From assembly GCF_004117855.1 (NCBI RefSeq), contig NZ_QWBW01000006.1:1-64000 (forward strand): a stretch of DNA of 64,000 bases. The letters run 5' to 3'. The DNA is from Modicisalibacter coralii. Lineage in GTDB: Bacteria; Pseudomonadota; Gammaproteobacteria; Pseudomonadales; Halomonadaceae. Each line of letters opens with the position of its first letter. Positions within the stretch are counted from its first letter, which is position 1. Of this stretch, positions 1 through 8,252 are shown in pieces. Below the pieces are notes generated by a model. It saw only the letters and a list, made by a program, of their open reading frames with translations, was not told the origin of the DNA and ran no database searches. Made by a program: the position numbers and the translations under genes.

Positions 1-257
1 CTCCAGGCTATCAGTGCAAGGTGGCTTCACCGAGTGCGATAGCCTGGACACGACAGTAACGGGACAGGCAGCGAGCGTCAGGCCCTTCTTGAGTCACATG
101 CATCGACGAGGTGAGCCCTCGCCGCCAGGTGTTCCCGGGTCACCGACAGGTCCGAGGAAAGACACACTACCCGGTCGATCAGAGTGGGGGTCAGGAGACC
201 CGAGAACCCTCACGGCACCAGGTCTTTCAGCATAGGTCGATCGCTGTGTGAGTCAGG
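1..257. other. Left-end noncoding stretch
   Basis: No gene is supported here. The short open frames have no recognisable motifs. The stretch starts with an 11-bp inverted repeat (2-48) and runs into the broken 3' end of a transposase fragment. It may be flanking DNA of an insertion event or the noncoding end of a second element cut by the window edge; I cannot decide which. Confidence 0.4.
2..48. repeat. 11-bp perfect inverted repeat
   Basis: TCCAGGCTATC at 2-12 is repeated as its exact reverse complement GATAGCCTGGA at 38-48, with a 25-nt spacer. It can form a hairpin. No gene adjoins it on the right, and what lies to the left is not visible, so it could be the terminator of a gene outside the window or the end of a mobile element. 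No T-tract follows on either visible side. Confidence 0.5.
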
Positions 258-575
258 TCAACCCTGAAACACCCGGCATCTCTCAGTATTACTATCCGAG
301 TGAACGACGACCTTCTTGGGCATCTTACGGCGCCACAACGCCATCTGGAGCGCGTCCCCGGCCAGGTCGGCAGTCATTCGCTCGCTCATCGCCCAGCCGA
401 TCACCTTGCGTGAGAACAGATCGATCAGCACCGCCAGGTAGAGCCATCCTTCACCGGTCGCCAGATAGGTGATGTCGCCAACCCATTTCTCGTTCGGCGC
501 CGTGGCGGTGAAGTCTTGCTCCAGCAGGTTGGGTGCCACTTCTTCATCGAAGCTGCTTGCCTTGCCATGGGTCAC
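258..575 (-). pseudogene. IS3-family transposase (OrfB) fragment
   Basis: The leftward frame reads a clear piece of an IS3-type DDE integrase core: [20 protein letters not shown], then [20 protein letters not shown], then a helix containing [10 protein letters not shown] and the strand motif VVVHSD. In intact relatives HSD is followed by RGSQY and about 100 more residues. Here the frame instead runs [11 protein letters not shown] to a stop, so the gene is cut about 10 residues after HSD. The N-terminal HTH part (OrfA) is also absent. At 599-609 the string CGAGGTGTCCA may be what is left of a terminal inverted repeat. This is a dead remnant; the exact IS group cannot be named from this piece. 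Confidence 0.8.
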
Positions 576-892
576 CTCGTCTTAGTGTACGACCTTAACG
601 AGGTGTCCACTGCTGCTGGGCAAGATCACTGGGCCTGCTGGTGGTCGACAAGGAACTGCTCAGCGACGAGGACACCGACGCCGACTGGGCCAAGGTGCTC
701 GGCGCCAGCGTTACCCTGGCCAATGGCGGTATGCAGGCCATCGAGGGCGGGGCTCAATGGTGTGATAGCCCCGCTGCGCCCCAAGCCCACTCGATCAAAG
801 AGTTCATGTCGGCTGGTACCAGACAAACCCATCTCGCCGGTTCTCGTCGGTGCGCTAGGCTCGGTAAGAGTATTGACCACCGCGAGGGGCCC
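576..892. other. IS edge plus unidentified coding-like fragment
   Basis: From about 611 the rightward frame reads LGLLVVDKELLSDEDTDADW, then AKVLGASVTLANGGMQAIEG, up to about 740. Codon use and low-complexity-free composition look protein-coding, but no start, no ribosome-binding site and no recognisable family are visible. The frame runs on in phase into the downstream quinone oxidoreductase gene through sequence that no longer looks like protein. I read it as the 3' remnant of an unrelated gene cut by the IS insertion. 740-892 would then be the leader of the next gene. Confidence 0.35.
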
Positions 893-1480
893 ATGACCCG
901 GCGTATCGTGATCATCCAGGGCCATCCCGACGCCAGCGAACCGCACCTATGCCATGCCCTGGCCCAGCACTACCTGGAAGGGGCGGAGGCGACCGGCCAC
1001 GCGGTGCGGGTGATCGATGTCGCCACGCTGGATTTCCCGCTGTTGTGCAGTCAGAAGGCCTGGCAGGAAGGCCCGTTACCCGAGTCGCTACGCTCCGCGC
1101 AGGCGTCGATCGCCTGGGCGGAGCATCTGGTGCTGATATTCCCGCTCTGGCTCGGCGACATGCCGGCACTGCTCAAGGGCTTTCTGGAACAGGTGGCGCG
1201 GCCGGGCTTCGCTTTCGAGTACGAGAAGCACAATCCCTTCGGACGCAAGGGGCTTACCGGGCGTTCCGCACGGGTGGTGGTGACCATGGGCATGCCTGCG
1301 CTGGTTTACCAGCATTTCTATCGCGCTCACAGCGTCAAGTCGCTGGAGCGCAACATCCTGGGCTTCGTGGGCATCGCCCCTATCGAAGAAACACTGATCG
1401 GCCAGGTCGAGTCACTGACACTCAAGACCCGACAGGCCTGGTTCGAGAAGCTCCACGAACTGGGGCGCTGGGCACAATAG
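893..1480 (+). CDS. NAD(P)H dehydrogenase (quinone), flavodoxin-like fold
   Basis: A 195-residue protein of the NQO1/KefF/MdaB flavodoxin-fold family, which reduces quinones with NAD(P)H through FMN or FAD. Residues 4-13 read RIVIIQGHPD, the typical first strand and phosphate-binding loop. Residues 83-97 carry FPLWLGDMPALLKGF, the hallmark second motif of this family, and RPGFAFEY follows. The open frame extends further upstream without a stop, but homology begins at the ATG at 893, which follows GAGGGGCC. It stands alone between transposase debris and an SDR gene facing it. The physiological quinone cannot be told from sequence. No KefC-type antiporter gene adjoins, so a KefF role is not supported. 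Confidence 0.85.
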   Translation: MTRRIVIIQGHPDASEPHLCHALAQHYLEGAEATGHAVRVIDVATLDFPLLCSQKAWQEGPLPESLRSAQASIAWAEHLVLIFPLWLGDMPALLKGFLEQVARPGFAFEYEKHNPFGRKGLTGRSARVVVTMGMPALVYQHFYRAHSVKSLERNILGFVGIAPIEETLIGQVESLTLKTRQAWFEKLHELGRWAQ

Positions 1481-1651
1481 CGAGCTGCTGCCAATGCCCG
1501 GAGCCGTCGAACTCATTCCCGATAACGGCTGACCCGAGGCAATGTTTATCGCGAACCAGTTCGCTCCCACCGGAATGACCTGCCACCGATCTTTTCCTGG
1601 CCTCACCACGCCGGCGTGAGGAAATCAGCGAGTCGTGCTGATTCGAGAACT

Positions 1652-2398
1652 CTAGCGACCGCCGGTCACATCGATACAGGTCCCGGTGGTATACGAGGCC
1701 GCATCGGAAAGCAGCCAGAGGACCGCCCGGGCGACTTCCTCGGCTTGACCGCCACGGCGCATCGGCACCGTATCCTTGAGATGATCGACGCGTTCGGGTT
1801 CTCCGCCACTGGCGTGGATATCGGTATAAATGATCCCCGGACGCACGGCGTTGACACGAATGCCTTCGTCGGCGACCTCCTTGGCCAGGCCGACCGTGAA
1901 GGTATCGATGGCGCCCTTGGTGGCGGCGTAGTCGACATATTCATGGGGCGCGCCGAGCCGCGCGGCGACCGAGGAGAGGTTGACGATGGCGCCGCCGGTA
2001 CCGCCCTGCGCGATGGACATGCGGCGGATCGCCTCGCGGGCGCAGAGAAAGCTGCCGGTGACATTGACGGCCAGAATGCGGGCCAGACGGGCAGCATCCA
2101 TGTCGGCCACGCGACACTGCCGCTCGAGGATGCCGGCATTGTTGACCAGCGCGGTCACCGGCCCCAGTTCACGGTCGATGCACTCGAAGAGTCGCACGAC
2201 CTCGCCCTCCTCGGCCACATCGGCAGCCACGGCGATCGCCCGGCCGCCGGCCGCGACGATCTCGTCGACCACCGCCTCGGCGGCCTGCCGGTTACCCCGA
2301 TAATTGATGCAGACCCGATAACCCGCCGCCGCTCCCAGGCGGGCCACGGCGGCACCGATTCCCCGGCTACCGCCGGTCACCAGCATGACGTCACTCAT
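1652..2398 (-). CDS. SDR-family NAD(P)-dependent oxidoreductase
   Basis: A classical short-chain dehydrogenase of 248 residues, typical length for the family. The cofactor motif TGGSRGIG lies at 8-15, NNAG at 86-89, and the catalytic Ser142/143, Tyr157 and Lys161 (YAATK) are all present. The C-terminal TTGTCIDVTGGR is usual for the glucose-1-dehydrogenase/FabG-like subgroup. An in-frame ATG lies 12 codons upstream, but homology starts with MSDVMLVTGG at 2398, so I chose that start; neither has a strong Shine-Dalgarno. The gene faces the quinone oxidoreductase gene. The substrate is unknown. The NYRGN segment after the second strand suggests preference for NADP(H), which is inference. Confidence 0.85.
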   Translation of the reverse strand: MSDVMLVTGGSRGIGAAVARLGAAAGYRVCINYRGNRQAAEAVVDEIVAAGGRAIAVAADVAEEGEVVRLFECIDRELGPVTALVNNAGILERQCRVADMDAARLARILAVNVTGSFLCAREAIRRMSIAQGGTGGAIVNLSSVAARLGAPHEYVDYAATKGAIDTFTVGLAKEVADEGIRVNAVRPGIIYTDIHASGGEPERVDHLKDTVPMRRGGQAEEVARAVLWLLSDAASYTTGTCIDVTGGR

Positions 2399-2698
2399 CG
2401 CAATGTTCCGTTTCGTGTTGAAAGACGCCTCCATCCTGGGCGGCGACGCCGATTTTGGGAAGACGGAAACGCGAGATGTGATCTCTCGGCAGGTTGTTCA
2501 TTCGGCGCCTACCGGGCAAGGGAAGGTACGAAACCCATCTCCAGAAGGGCCGGATGCCTCCATGAGAATGCGCGTCTCATGCCACATGGTCGAATCCTGC
2601 TGGCCGCTCCGGCCATCGATGAAGGAGTGCGGGCTGCACCAGCCATAAAGCGCTCGCATCAATGACGCCTATGTTGAGCGATGCAAGCTGGAAAGGGA

Positions 2699-2720
2699 GA
2701 GGCAGGCATCTGCCTGCCTC
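2699..2720. other. Perfect 10-bp hairpin
   Basis: GAGGCAGGCA and its exact complement TGCCTGCCTC are separated by two bases. It lies directly before the transposase remnant. No T-tract follows, so a terminator reading is weak. It may be part of the decayed element. Confidence 0.5.
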
Positions 2721-2721
2721 G

Positions 2722-2793
2722 CTTCATCAGTACAACTGGCATCGCCCACAGGCCAGTTTGGGGTACCAACCTCCGGTTAGAGAAACGCTGCAT
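2722..2793 (+). pseudogene. Transposase C-terminal remnant (IS481/IS3 type)
   Basis: The rightward frame reads LHQYNWHRPQASLGYQPPV. The YN-W-RPH-SLG-PP pattern is the characteristic C-terminus of IS481-like and some IS3-like transposases, just after the catalytic glutamate region. Nothing recognisable precedes it: a hairpin sits where the DDE core should be, and the frame runs on past the usual end. It is a remnant of roughly 24 codons. It is on the opposite strand from the IS3 fragment at 258-575 and could be from the same or another element. Confidence 0.65.
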
Positions 2794-2986
2794 AAATGCC
2801 TACGCGGACTCGGCGTCCCCAACGAATCGCTTCGTTGCGTGGTACTGGGGCGCCAGCCCGGTCGAAAACTCGCCTAACTTCATGTTATGTCTCGTTTTCT
2901 GCATTCCATGCGCCTCGCGCTTCATCTCGCTCGTCGATTTATTCAGCATTTCCTTAGCCGGCCAGGCCTGACTGTGAAAAACCTCG

Positions 2987-4282
2987 CTAGGGATCGGCAC
3001 GTCTGCCGATGCCCCGATAGACTAGCCCTCGGGCAGCCACGTAGACGGGGTCGTAGATGTTGCGACCGTCGAGAATCAGGCGCGAGCCGAGGGTCTCCGC
3101 GAGACGCCGCCAGTCCGGGTTCCAGTAACACTTCCACTCGGTGACGAGCATCAGCGCATCGGCCCCTTCGCAGGCCGCATAGGGATCGTCCTCGTACAGG
3201 CTCAGCAACGGATGGGCGCCGACCTCCTTGCGCAGGGCCGGGAGTGCCGCCGGATCGTGGAGTTGCACGTGGACGCCCTGGGCCCACAGCGCCCGTAGCA
3301 GGGTCAGCACCGGCGCGTGGTCGATGCGCGTGGTCCCCGGCTTGAAGGCCGCCCCCCAGATGGCCACGCGACGCCCTTCCAGTTGGCCGTGGAAATGCGT
3401 CCACAGCTTGCGGAACAGCGTCTCCTTCTTGTGCTCGTTGATGTCCAGGACTTGCTCGAGCAACTGGGACTCGCGCCCGGTCTCGTGCTGGACATCGGCC
3501 AGACGCATCAGGTCGCGGGAGAAATTGGGGCCGCCGAAACCACACCCGGGATAGAGATACTCGTAGCCGATACGCGTGTCGGCGCCCATCCCCTGGCGGA
3601 CGTGCTCGACGTCCACGCCCAGCGAGTCCGCCAGCCCGGCCACCTCGTTCATGTAGCTGATGCGGGTGGCCAGCATGCCGTTGATCGCCAGCTTGGTCAG
3701 CTCGGCGGCACGCCGCGGCATGCGCTGAAAGACCTCGGCACGCCGGTTGAAGGCGCGCAACAGTTCGCGGACCTGATCCGCCGCCCAGTCGTCCTCACAG
3801 CCCAGCAACCAGCGCGACGGTCGGGTGAAGACCTGCCAGGCGCGCCCCTCCTCGAGCATGTCGGGCAGCACCACCGCCACCTGAGAGGCGTGCCGCAGCA
3901 GGGCTTCGAGCGATTCGGTCTGACCCACCGGGAAGGTCGAGTTGTTGACCACCACCAGCGGCGAGGTCTGCCCGCCGGCGATGGCGTCGATGAACTGTTC
4001 GGCGGCCTCGCGCTGGTCCGGCGCCAGGGCCAGCCATACGATATCCACCTCGCCGCAGGTCTCGAGACCGTCGGTGGCATCGAACACCTGCAGCGCCCCG
4101 GCCTCGCGGCTGGCCGAGAGCTGCTCGGCCACCGAGGGTTCGCGGGACAGCCAATCGGCTTCGGCCAGCTGGCTCCAGGGCGCATCGGGATGCGGATACC
4201 AGTCGACCTGATGGCCGACCGACGCCAGGGCCGCCGCGGCCGTGGCCGCCGCGAGCTCGCTTCCATGCACGATGATTCGCAT
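2987..4282 (-). CDS. UDP-glucose 6-dehydrogenase-like protein lacking key motifs
   Basis: The 431-residue protein has the full UGDH/nucleotide-sugar dehydrogenase layout: STFPVGQTE near 115, ELTKLAINGMLATRISYMNE at 194-213, GMGADTRIGYEYLYPG near 231, WGAAFKPGT at 309-317 and LDGRNIYDP near 404. Three hallmarks are altered. The N-terminal NAD loop, usually GxGYVG, reads GSELAA at 7-12. The active-site GGSCFPKD reads GGPNFSRD at 250-257, so the catalytic Cys is Asn253. The usual FKPxTDDxR reads FKPGTTRID. Conserved Lys197 and Asn201 remain. It starts 3 nt after galU stops, so the two are probably co-translated, as in the galU-ugd pair of P. aeruginosa. It may be a pseudoenzyme, a GalU partner, or an enzyme with other chemistry. 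It is intact, so not simply decaying. Confidence 0.75.
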   Translation of the reverse strand: MRIIVHGSELAAATAAAALASVGHQVDWYPHPDAPWSQLAEADWLSREPSVAEQLSASREAGALQVFDATDGLETCGEVDIVWLALAPDQREAAEQFIDAIAGGQTSPLVVVNNSTFPVGQTESLEALLRHASQVAVVLPDMLEEGRAWQVFTRPSRWLLGCEDDWAADQVRELLRAFNRRAEVFQRMPRRAAELTKLAINGMLATRISYMNEVAGLADSLGVDVEHVRQGMGADTRIGYEYLYPGCGFGGPNFSRDLMRLADVQHETGRESQLLEQVLDINEHKKETLFRKLWTHFHGQLEGRRVAIWGAAFKPGTTRIDHAPVLTLLRALWAQGVHVQLHDPAALPALRKEVGAHPLLSLYEDDPYAACEGADALMLVTEWKCYWNPDWRRLAETLGSRLILDGRNIYDPVYVAARGLVYRGIGRRADP

Positions 4283-4285
4283 CGC

Positions 4286-5173
4286 TTACCCCTCGCTGGC
4301 GTAACGCTGCAGAAGGGCGTTGAAGCCGTCGCCGAACTTGGGATGGCGCTTGGCGAAGACCAGCGTGGCCTCGAGATAGCCGAGCTGGTGGCCGCAGTCG
4401 TAGGTCGCGCCCTGCATCCGGTAGGCGGCGACCGGCTTGTCCTGACGCAGCCGGTCGATGGCGTCGGTGAGCTGGATCTCGTTACCGGCGCCCGGCGGGG
4501 TGTCGGCGAGCAGCGGGAAGATTTCCGGCGGCAGCAGATAGCGGCCGATCACCGCCAGCGTCGACGGCGCCTCCTCGACCTTGGGCTTCTCCACCATGTC
4601 GCTGATCGGGGCGCTCTTGCCCGGCGCCGGGGTCTCGCCGTCGAGCGCCACGATGCCGTACTTGTAGGTCAGTTCCTCGGGCACGTTCTCGACCATGATC
4701 TGCGCGGCGCCGGTCTTGTCGAAGGCCTCGATCATTCCCGCCAGATCGTTGCGCGTCAGGCCGGCATCGTCGACCAGCACGTCGGGCAGCAACACCGCGA
4801 ACGGATCGTCGCCGATCACCGGGCGCGCGCAGAGGATGGCATGGCCCAGGCCCAGCGCTTCGGGCTGGCGCACGGCGATGATGCTGACGTCGTCGGGCAC
4901 GATGCCGCGCACCTCGGCGAGCATGTCGTCCTTGCCCTTGGCCTCGAGCATCGCCTCGAGTTCGTAATGCTTGTCGAAGTGGTTCTCGATCGCCCCCTTG
5001 CTGGAGTGCGTGACCAGCACGATCTCCTTGATGCCGGCCTTGACCGCCTCCTCGACCACGTACTGGATCACCGGCTTGTCGACGATGGTGATCATTTCCT
5101 TGGGGATCGCCTTGGAGGCGGGCAGGCAGCGGGTGCCGAGCCCGGCGACGGGAAGTACAGCCTTACGGATCAT
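4286..5173 (-). CDS. galU: UTP--glucose-1-phosphate uridylyltransferase
   Basis: Makes UDP-glucose from UTP and glucose 1-phosphate for surface polysaccharides and glycolipids. The protein is 295 residues, normal for GalU. The nucleotide-binding signature GLGTRCLPASKAIPKEM is at 11-27, VDKPVIQYVVEEAVKAG follows, and the sugar-binding part carries NEIQLTDAI. A Cys stands where most relatives have Met or Phe after GTR. The start follows a strong AAGGAGGG. The TAA stop lies 3 nt before the UGDH-like gene, indicating an operon. The gene is divergent from mtaD across 250 bp. Confidence 0.95.
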   Translation of the reverse strand: MIRKAVLPVAGLGTRCLPASKAIPKEMITIVDKPVIQYVVEEAVKAGIKEIVLVTHSSKGAIENHFDKHYELEAMLEAKGKDDMLAEVRGIVPDDVSIIAVRQPEALGLGHAILCARPVIGDDPFAVLLPDVLVDDAGLTRNDLAGMIEAFDKTGAAQIMVENVPEELTYKYGIVALDGETPAPGKSAPISDMVEKPKVEEAPSTLAVIGRYLLPPEIFPLLADTPPGAGNEIQLTDAIDRLRQDKPVAAYRMQGATYDCGHQLGYLEATLVFAKRHPKFGDGFNALLQRYASEG

Positions 5174-5423
5174 GGGGTCCCTCCTTCATGCACGAATGAT
5201 TCGAGTATGTCATAGCGTTGCGTGACCCGCCGCATCCTGCAGCGAGCCGAGACGCCCGGGCGCCTCGTTCACAAACGATAACATCTATGCGCGCCCGACG
5301 TGACCGTCAACGGCGAATCGGTGGGGTAAACGCCAACCGCGACAGACATGCCAGCGTCCCGGCCGCCCCCCAAAGCGCTCGATAACAGGTAGAATGCCGG
5401 GATCATACCGCAGGAGGTCCGCG

Positions 5424-6788
5424 ATGCCATCTCATGCTCCGCCAGGCACCCCGCTCGACGTCGAGTTGTTGATCGAGGCCCGCTGGGTGCTGCCGATGAG
5501 CGAGGGTCTGCCGACCCTGGACGACCATGCCGTGGCGATCGATGCCGGGCGGCTGCTCGGCCCCTGGCCCATCGAGGAAGCGCGCCGTCGGGTCAGGGCG
5601 CGCCGAGTGCTGGCCCTCGGCCACCATGCCCTGCTGCCCGGTCTGGTCAACGCCCACAACCACGCCGGGATGAGCCTGATGCGCGGCTTCGCCGACGACC
5701 TGCCGCTGATGACCTGGCTCAACGAGCACATCTGGCCCGCCGAGGCGGCCCACGTCAATCCGCGCTTCGTCGCCGACGGCACGCGCCTGGCGATCGCCGA
5801 GATGCTGCGCTCGGGGACCACCACCTTCGCCGACATGTACCTGGCCCCCGAAGCGGTGGCGGAGGTGGTGGCCCAGGCCGGGATCCGCACCCAGCTCTGC
5901 ACGCCGCTGATCGACTTCCCTACCCCCTGGGCCGCCGATTTCGGCACCGGCCTCGAACGCACCCGGGCACTGGTGGAACGCTATCGCGATCATCCGCTGA
6001 TCGAACTGGCCTTCGGCCCTCACGCCCCCTACACCGTCGGCGACGACAGCCTACGGCGCCTGCTCGAGGCCCGCGAGCGGCTCGACCTGCCGGTTCAGAT
6101 GCACGTCCATGAGACCGCCGACGAGGTCGAGCAGGGGCTGGCCAAGCACGGCAAGCGGCCGTTGCAGCGCCTGTTCGAGGCCGGGCTGCTCGGCGAGCGC
6201 TTCCAGGCGGTCCACGTCACTCAGGTCGACGACACGGATTTGGCGATGCTGCGCGAGACCGGCACCCAGGTCATCCACTGTCCGCAGTCCAACCTCAAGC
6301 TGGCCAGCGGCTTCTGTCCGGTCGAGCGCCTGCGGCGCGCCGGCGTCAACGTCGCTCTGGGCACCGACGGCGCCGCCAGCAACAACGACCTGGACATGAT
6401 CGACGAACTGCGCAGTGCCGCGCTGCTCGCCAAGGGCGTCAGCGGCGATGCCGCGGCCCTGCCGGCCATCGAGGCACTGGCCATGGCCACCCGCGACGGC
6501 GCGCACGCGCTGGGGCTCGGCGACCGGATCGGCCAGTTGCGCGACGGCTTCGAGGCCGATCTGATCGCCGTCGATCTGCAGGCCGTCAACACCCTGCCCG
6601 TCCATCACCCCGCCTCGGCGATCGTCTACGCCATGAACAGCCGTCAGGTCAGCCATTCCTGGGTGGCGGGTCGCCCACGGCTGGTGGACGGCATTCTCTG
6701 CGACAGCGATGTCGAGGCACTCACGCGCATGGCCATGGAACAGCAGCGCGCCATGGCCGCCACCAGCCAATCGGGAGAGGCTCAATGA
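5424..6788 (+). CDS. mtaD: 5'-methylthioadenosine/adenosine deaminase, TRZ/ATZ family
   Basis: An amidohydrolase of 454 residues. Metal ligands visible are His78 and His80 (NAHNH), His227 and Glu230 in MHVHE, His264 and Asp315 (GTDG). Members beside ubiG and mupP in Pseudomonas deaminate 5'-methylthioadenosine to the inosine form for methionine salvage; this assignment rests on that conserved neighbourhood plus family membership. I chose the ATG at 5424 because AGGAGG lies 6 nt upstream; an in-frame ATG 30 nt earlier has no such site. The stop overlaps ubiG by 4 nt (ATGA), so the two are translationally coupled. S-adenosylhomocysteine or another purine substrate remains possible. Confidence 0.85.
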   Translation: MPSHAPPGTPLDVELLIEARWVLPMSEGLPTLDDHAVAIDAGRLLGPWPIEEARRRVRARRVLALGHHALLPGLVNAHNHAGMSLMRGFADDLPLMTWLNEHIWPAEAAHVNPRFVADGTRLAIAEMLRSGTTTFADMYLAPEAVAEVVAQAGIRTQLCTPLIDFPTPWAADFGTGLERTRALVERYRDHPLIELAFGPHAPYTVGDDSLRRLLEARERLDLPVQMHVHETADEVEQGLAKHGKRPLQRLFEAGLLGERFQAVHVTQVDDTDLAMLRETGTQVIHCPQSNLKLASGFCPVERLRRAGVNVALGTDGAASNNDLDMIDELRSAALLAKGVSGDAAALPAIEALAMATRDGAHALGLGDRIGQLRDGFEADLIAVDLQAVNTLPVHHPASAIVYAMNSRQVSHSWVAGRPRLVDGILCDSDVEALTRMAMEQQRAMAATSQSGEAQ

Positions 6789-7516
6789 CTCAGGCGCAAA
6801 GCGAAGACCGCCGCCATAACGTCGATCACAATGAAATCGCCAAGTTCGAGGCACTGGCCAATCGCTGGTGGGACGCCGAGGGCGAGTTCAAGCCGCTGCA
6901 CGAGATCAACCCGCTGCGTCTCGACTTCATCGACGCGCGCGCCGGCCTCGCCGGCAAGACGGTGATCGACATCGGCTGCGGCGGCGGCATCCTCAGCGAG
7001 GCGATGGCCCATCGCGGCGCCACGGTGACCGGCATCGATCTCGGCGAGGCGCCGCTGTCGGTGGCCCGCCTCCATCAGCAGGAAAGCGGCGCCGAGGTGG
7101 TCTACCGCCAAGCCAGTGCCGAGGAGATGGCCCACGAGCATCCCGGCGAGTTCGACGTCGTGACCTGCCTGGAGATGCTCGAGCACGTGCCCGATCCGGC
7201 GGCCGTGGTGCGCGCCTGCGCGACGCTGGTCCGCCCTGGCGGGCATGTGTTCTTCTCGACCATCAATCGCAACCCCAAGGCCTATGCCTTCGCGATTCTC
7301 GGCGCCGAGTACGTTCTCGGCCTGCTGCCGCGGGGCACCCACGAATATCGCAAGTTCATCCGCCCCTCGGAGCTTTCCAACTGGTGCCGGGCGACGGGGC
7401 TGCGCGTGCGCGAGCAGAGCGGGCTCACCTACAACCCGCTGACCCGCCGCTATCGCCTCGCGGCCCATGACGTCTCGGTCAACTACCTCATGCACTGCTC
7501 GCTGGAGACGCCATGA
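6785..7516 (+). CDS. ubiG: Ubiquinone biosynthesis O-methyltransferase
   Basis: Carries out both SAM-dependent O-methylations in ubiquinone synthesis. The 243-residue length and N-terminal [17 protein letters not shown] are typical of UbiG. The SAM motif IDIGCGGG is at 61-68 and CLEMLEHV follows near 130. It overlaps mtaD upstream and mupP downstream by 4 nt each (ATGA), so the three genes form a tightly coupled operon. The AdoMet product chain links logically to mtaD, which handles a by-product of AdoMet use; that link is inference. Confidence 0.95.
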   Translation: MTQAQSEDRRHNVDHNEIAKFEALANRWWDAEGEFKPLHEINPLRLDFIDARAGLAGKTVIDIGCGGGILSEAMAHRGATVTGIDLGEAPLSVARLHQQESGAEVVYRQASAEEMAHEHPGEFDVVTCLEMLEHVPDPAAVVRACATLVRPGGHVFFSTINRNPKAYAFAILGAEYVLGLLPRGTHEYRKFIRPSELSNWCRATGLRVREQSGLTYNPLTRRYRLAAHDVSVNYLMHCSLETP

Positions 7517-8196
7517 GCGAGCCCGCGACCACGCCTCCTCAGGCCCTGCTCTTCGACCTCGACGGCACCCTGGTCGACACTGCCCCGGACCTGGCCCGGG
7601 CCACCAACGCCCTGCGCGCCCATCACGGGCTCGAGGCGTTGCCCTATCCGCTGATTCGCGCCCAGGTCTCCAACGGCGGCAGCGCCCTGGTGACCCTGGC
7701 ACTGGGCCTGGAGGCCTCGCACCCCGATCACGCCAGCGCCCGGCAGTTCCTGCTCGACAGCTACGGGCGCGACGTCGCCGCCGAGAGCCGGGTCTTCCCC
7801 GGTCTGGAGCCGCTGCTGGCCGCCTGGTCGCGGCCGCGTATCGCCTGGGGAATCGTCACCAACAAGCCGCGCGCCTATGCGGCACCACTGATCGAGGCAT
7901 TGGGTCTCGAGCCCGGTGCCCTGCTGTGCGCCGACGATCTGCCGGTCAAGAAGCCCGCCCCGGAACCGCTGTGGGCCGCGGCGCGTGAACTCGGTGTCGC
8001 CCCGGATGCGTGCTGGTACATCGGCGATCATGCCCGCGACATGCTCGCCGCGCATGCTGCCGGCATGCGCGCGATCGCGGTGGGGTATGGCTACATCGAC
8101 GAGGCGGAGGATCGCGAGCGCTGGCAGGCCGACCGCTGGTTCGAGACGCCGCAGGCGCTGGCCGCGGCGTTGCTGGCGGTCGAGCGCGACGCCTGA
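7513..8196 (+). CDS. mupP: HAD phosphatase, MurNAc-6-phosphate phosphatase type
   Basis: A 227-residue HAD-superfamily phosphatase related to phosphoglycolate phosphatase. Motif I FDLDGT is at 14-19, motif II TNK at 116-118, and motif IV GDHARD at 171-176. In Pseudomonas the gene directly after ubiG is MupP, which dephosphorylates MurNAc 6-phosphate in the cell-wall recycling route that bypasses de novo UDP-MurNAc synthesis; the same placement supports that role here. Classical Gph (phosphoglycolate phosphatase) is the alternative. No other recycling genes (anmK, amgK, murU) lie in the window. Confidence 0.8.
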   Translation: MSEPATTPPQALLFDLDGTLVDTAPDLARATNALRAHHGLEALPYPLIRAQVSNGGSALVTLALGLEASHPDHASARQFLLDSYGRDVAAESRVFPGLEPLLAAWSRPRIAWGIVTNKPRAYAAPLIEALGLEPGALLCADDLPVKKPAPEPLWAAARELGVAPDACWYIGDHARDMLAAHAAGMRAIAVGYGYIDEAEDRERWQADRWFETPQALAAALLAVERDA

Positions 8197-8213
8197 AGGC
8201 GGGATGGCGCGAC

Positions 8214-8241
8214 GCCGGTCGGCCCGGAGCGGGCGACCGGC
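8214..8241. terminator. Hairpin between convergent mupP and yciK
   Basis: GCCGGTCG (8214-8221) and CGACCGGC (8234-8241) form a perfect 8-bp stem around a 12-nt loop in the 56-nt gap of the convergent pair. There is no clear T-tract on either strand, so its role as a bidirectional terminator is only suggested by position. Confidence 0.4.
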
Positions 8242-8252
8242 GGGCTCAGCCC

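Larger units (their letters stand above)
2399..2986. other. Gene-poor region with mobile-element debris
   Basis: About 590 bases without a full gene. It holds a perfect 10-bp hairpin (2699-2720) followed at once by a transposase C-terminal fragment (2722-2793). The remainder has mixed composition and less GC than the neighbours around 2860-2980. Short frames here have no recognisable features. The stretch separates the accessory-looking NQO/SDR pair from the galU block and looks like an old insertion scar. Confidence 0.6.

Noticed and set aside
2-48. Integron attC-like or origin-like palindrome
   Set aside because: No core sites (GTTRRRY) or cassette genes are visible; only an 11-bp inverted repeat can be supported.
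893-1480. KefF ancillary subunit identity for the quinone oxidoreductase
   Set aside because: No KefC/KefB potassium antiporter gene adjoins, and the fold signatures are shared by the wider NQO family.
1601-1621. Hairpin between the convergent NQO and SDR genes as a terminator
   Set aside because: The stem around CACGCCGGCGTG is short or imperfect depending on pairing and lacks a T-tract, so I did not list it.
3317-5215. Antisense open frame of 632 codons over galU and the UGDH-like gene
   Set aside because: Shadow of the two real genes; composition is biased and there is no motif or ribosome-binding site.
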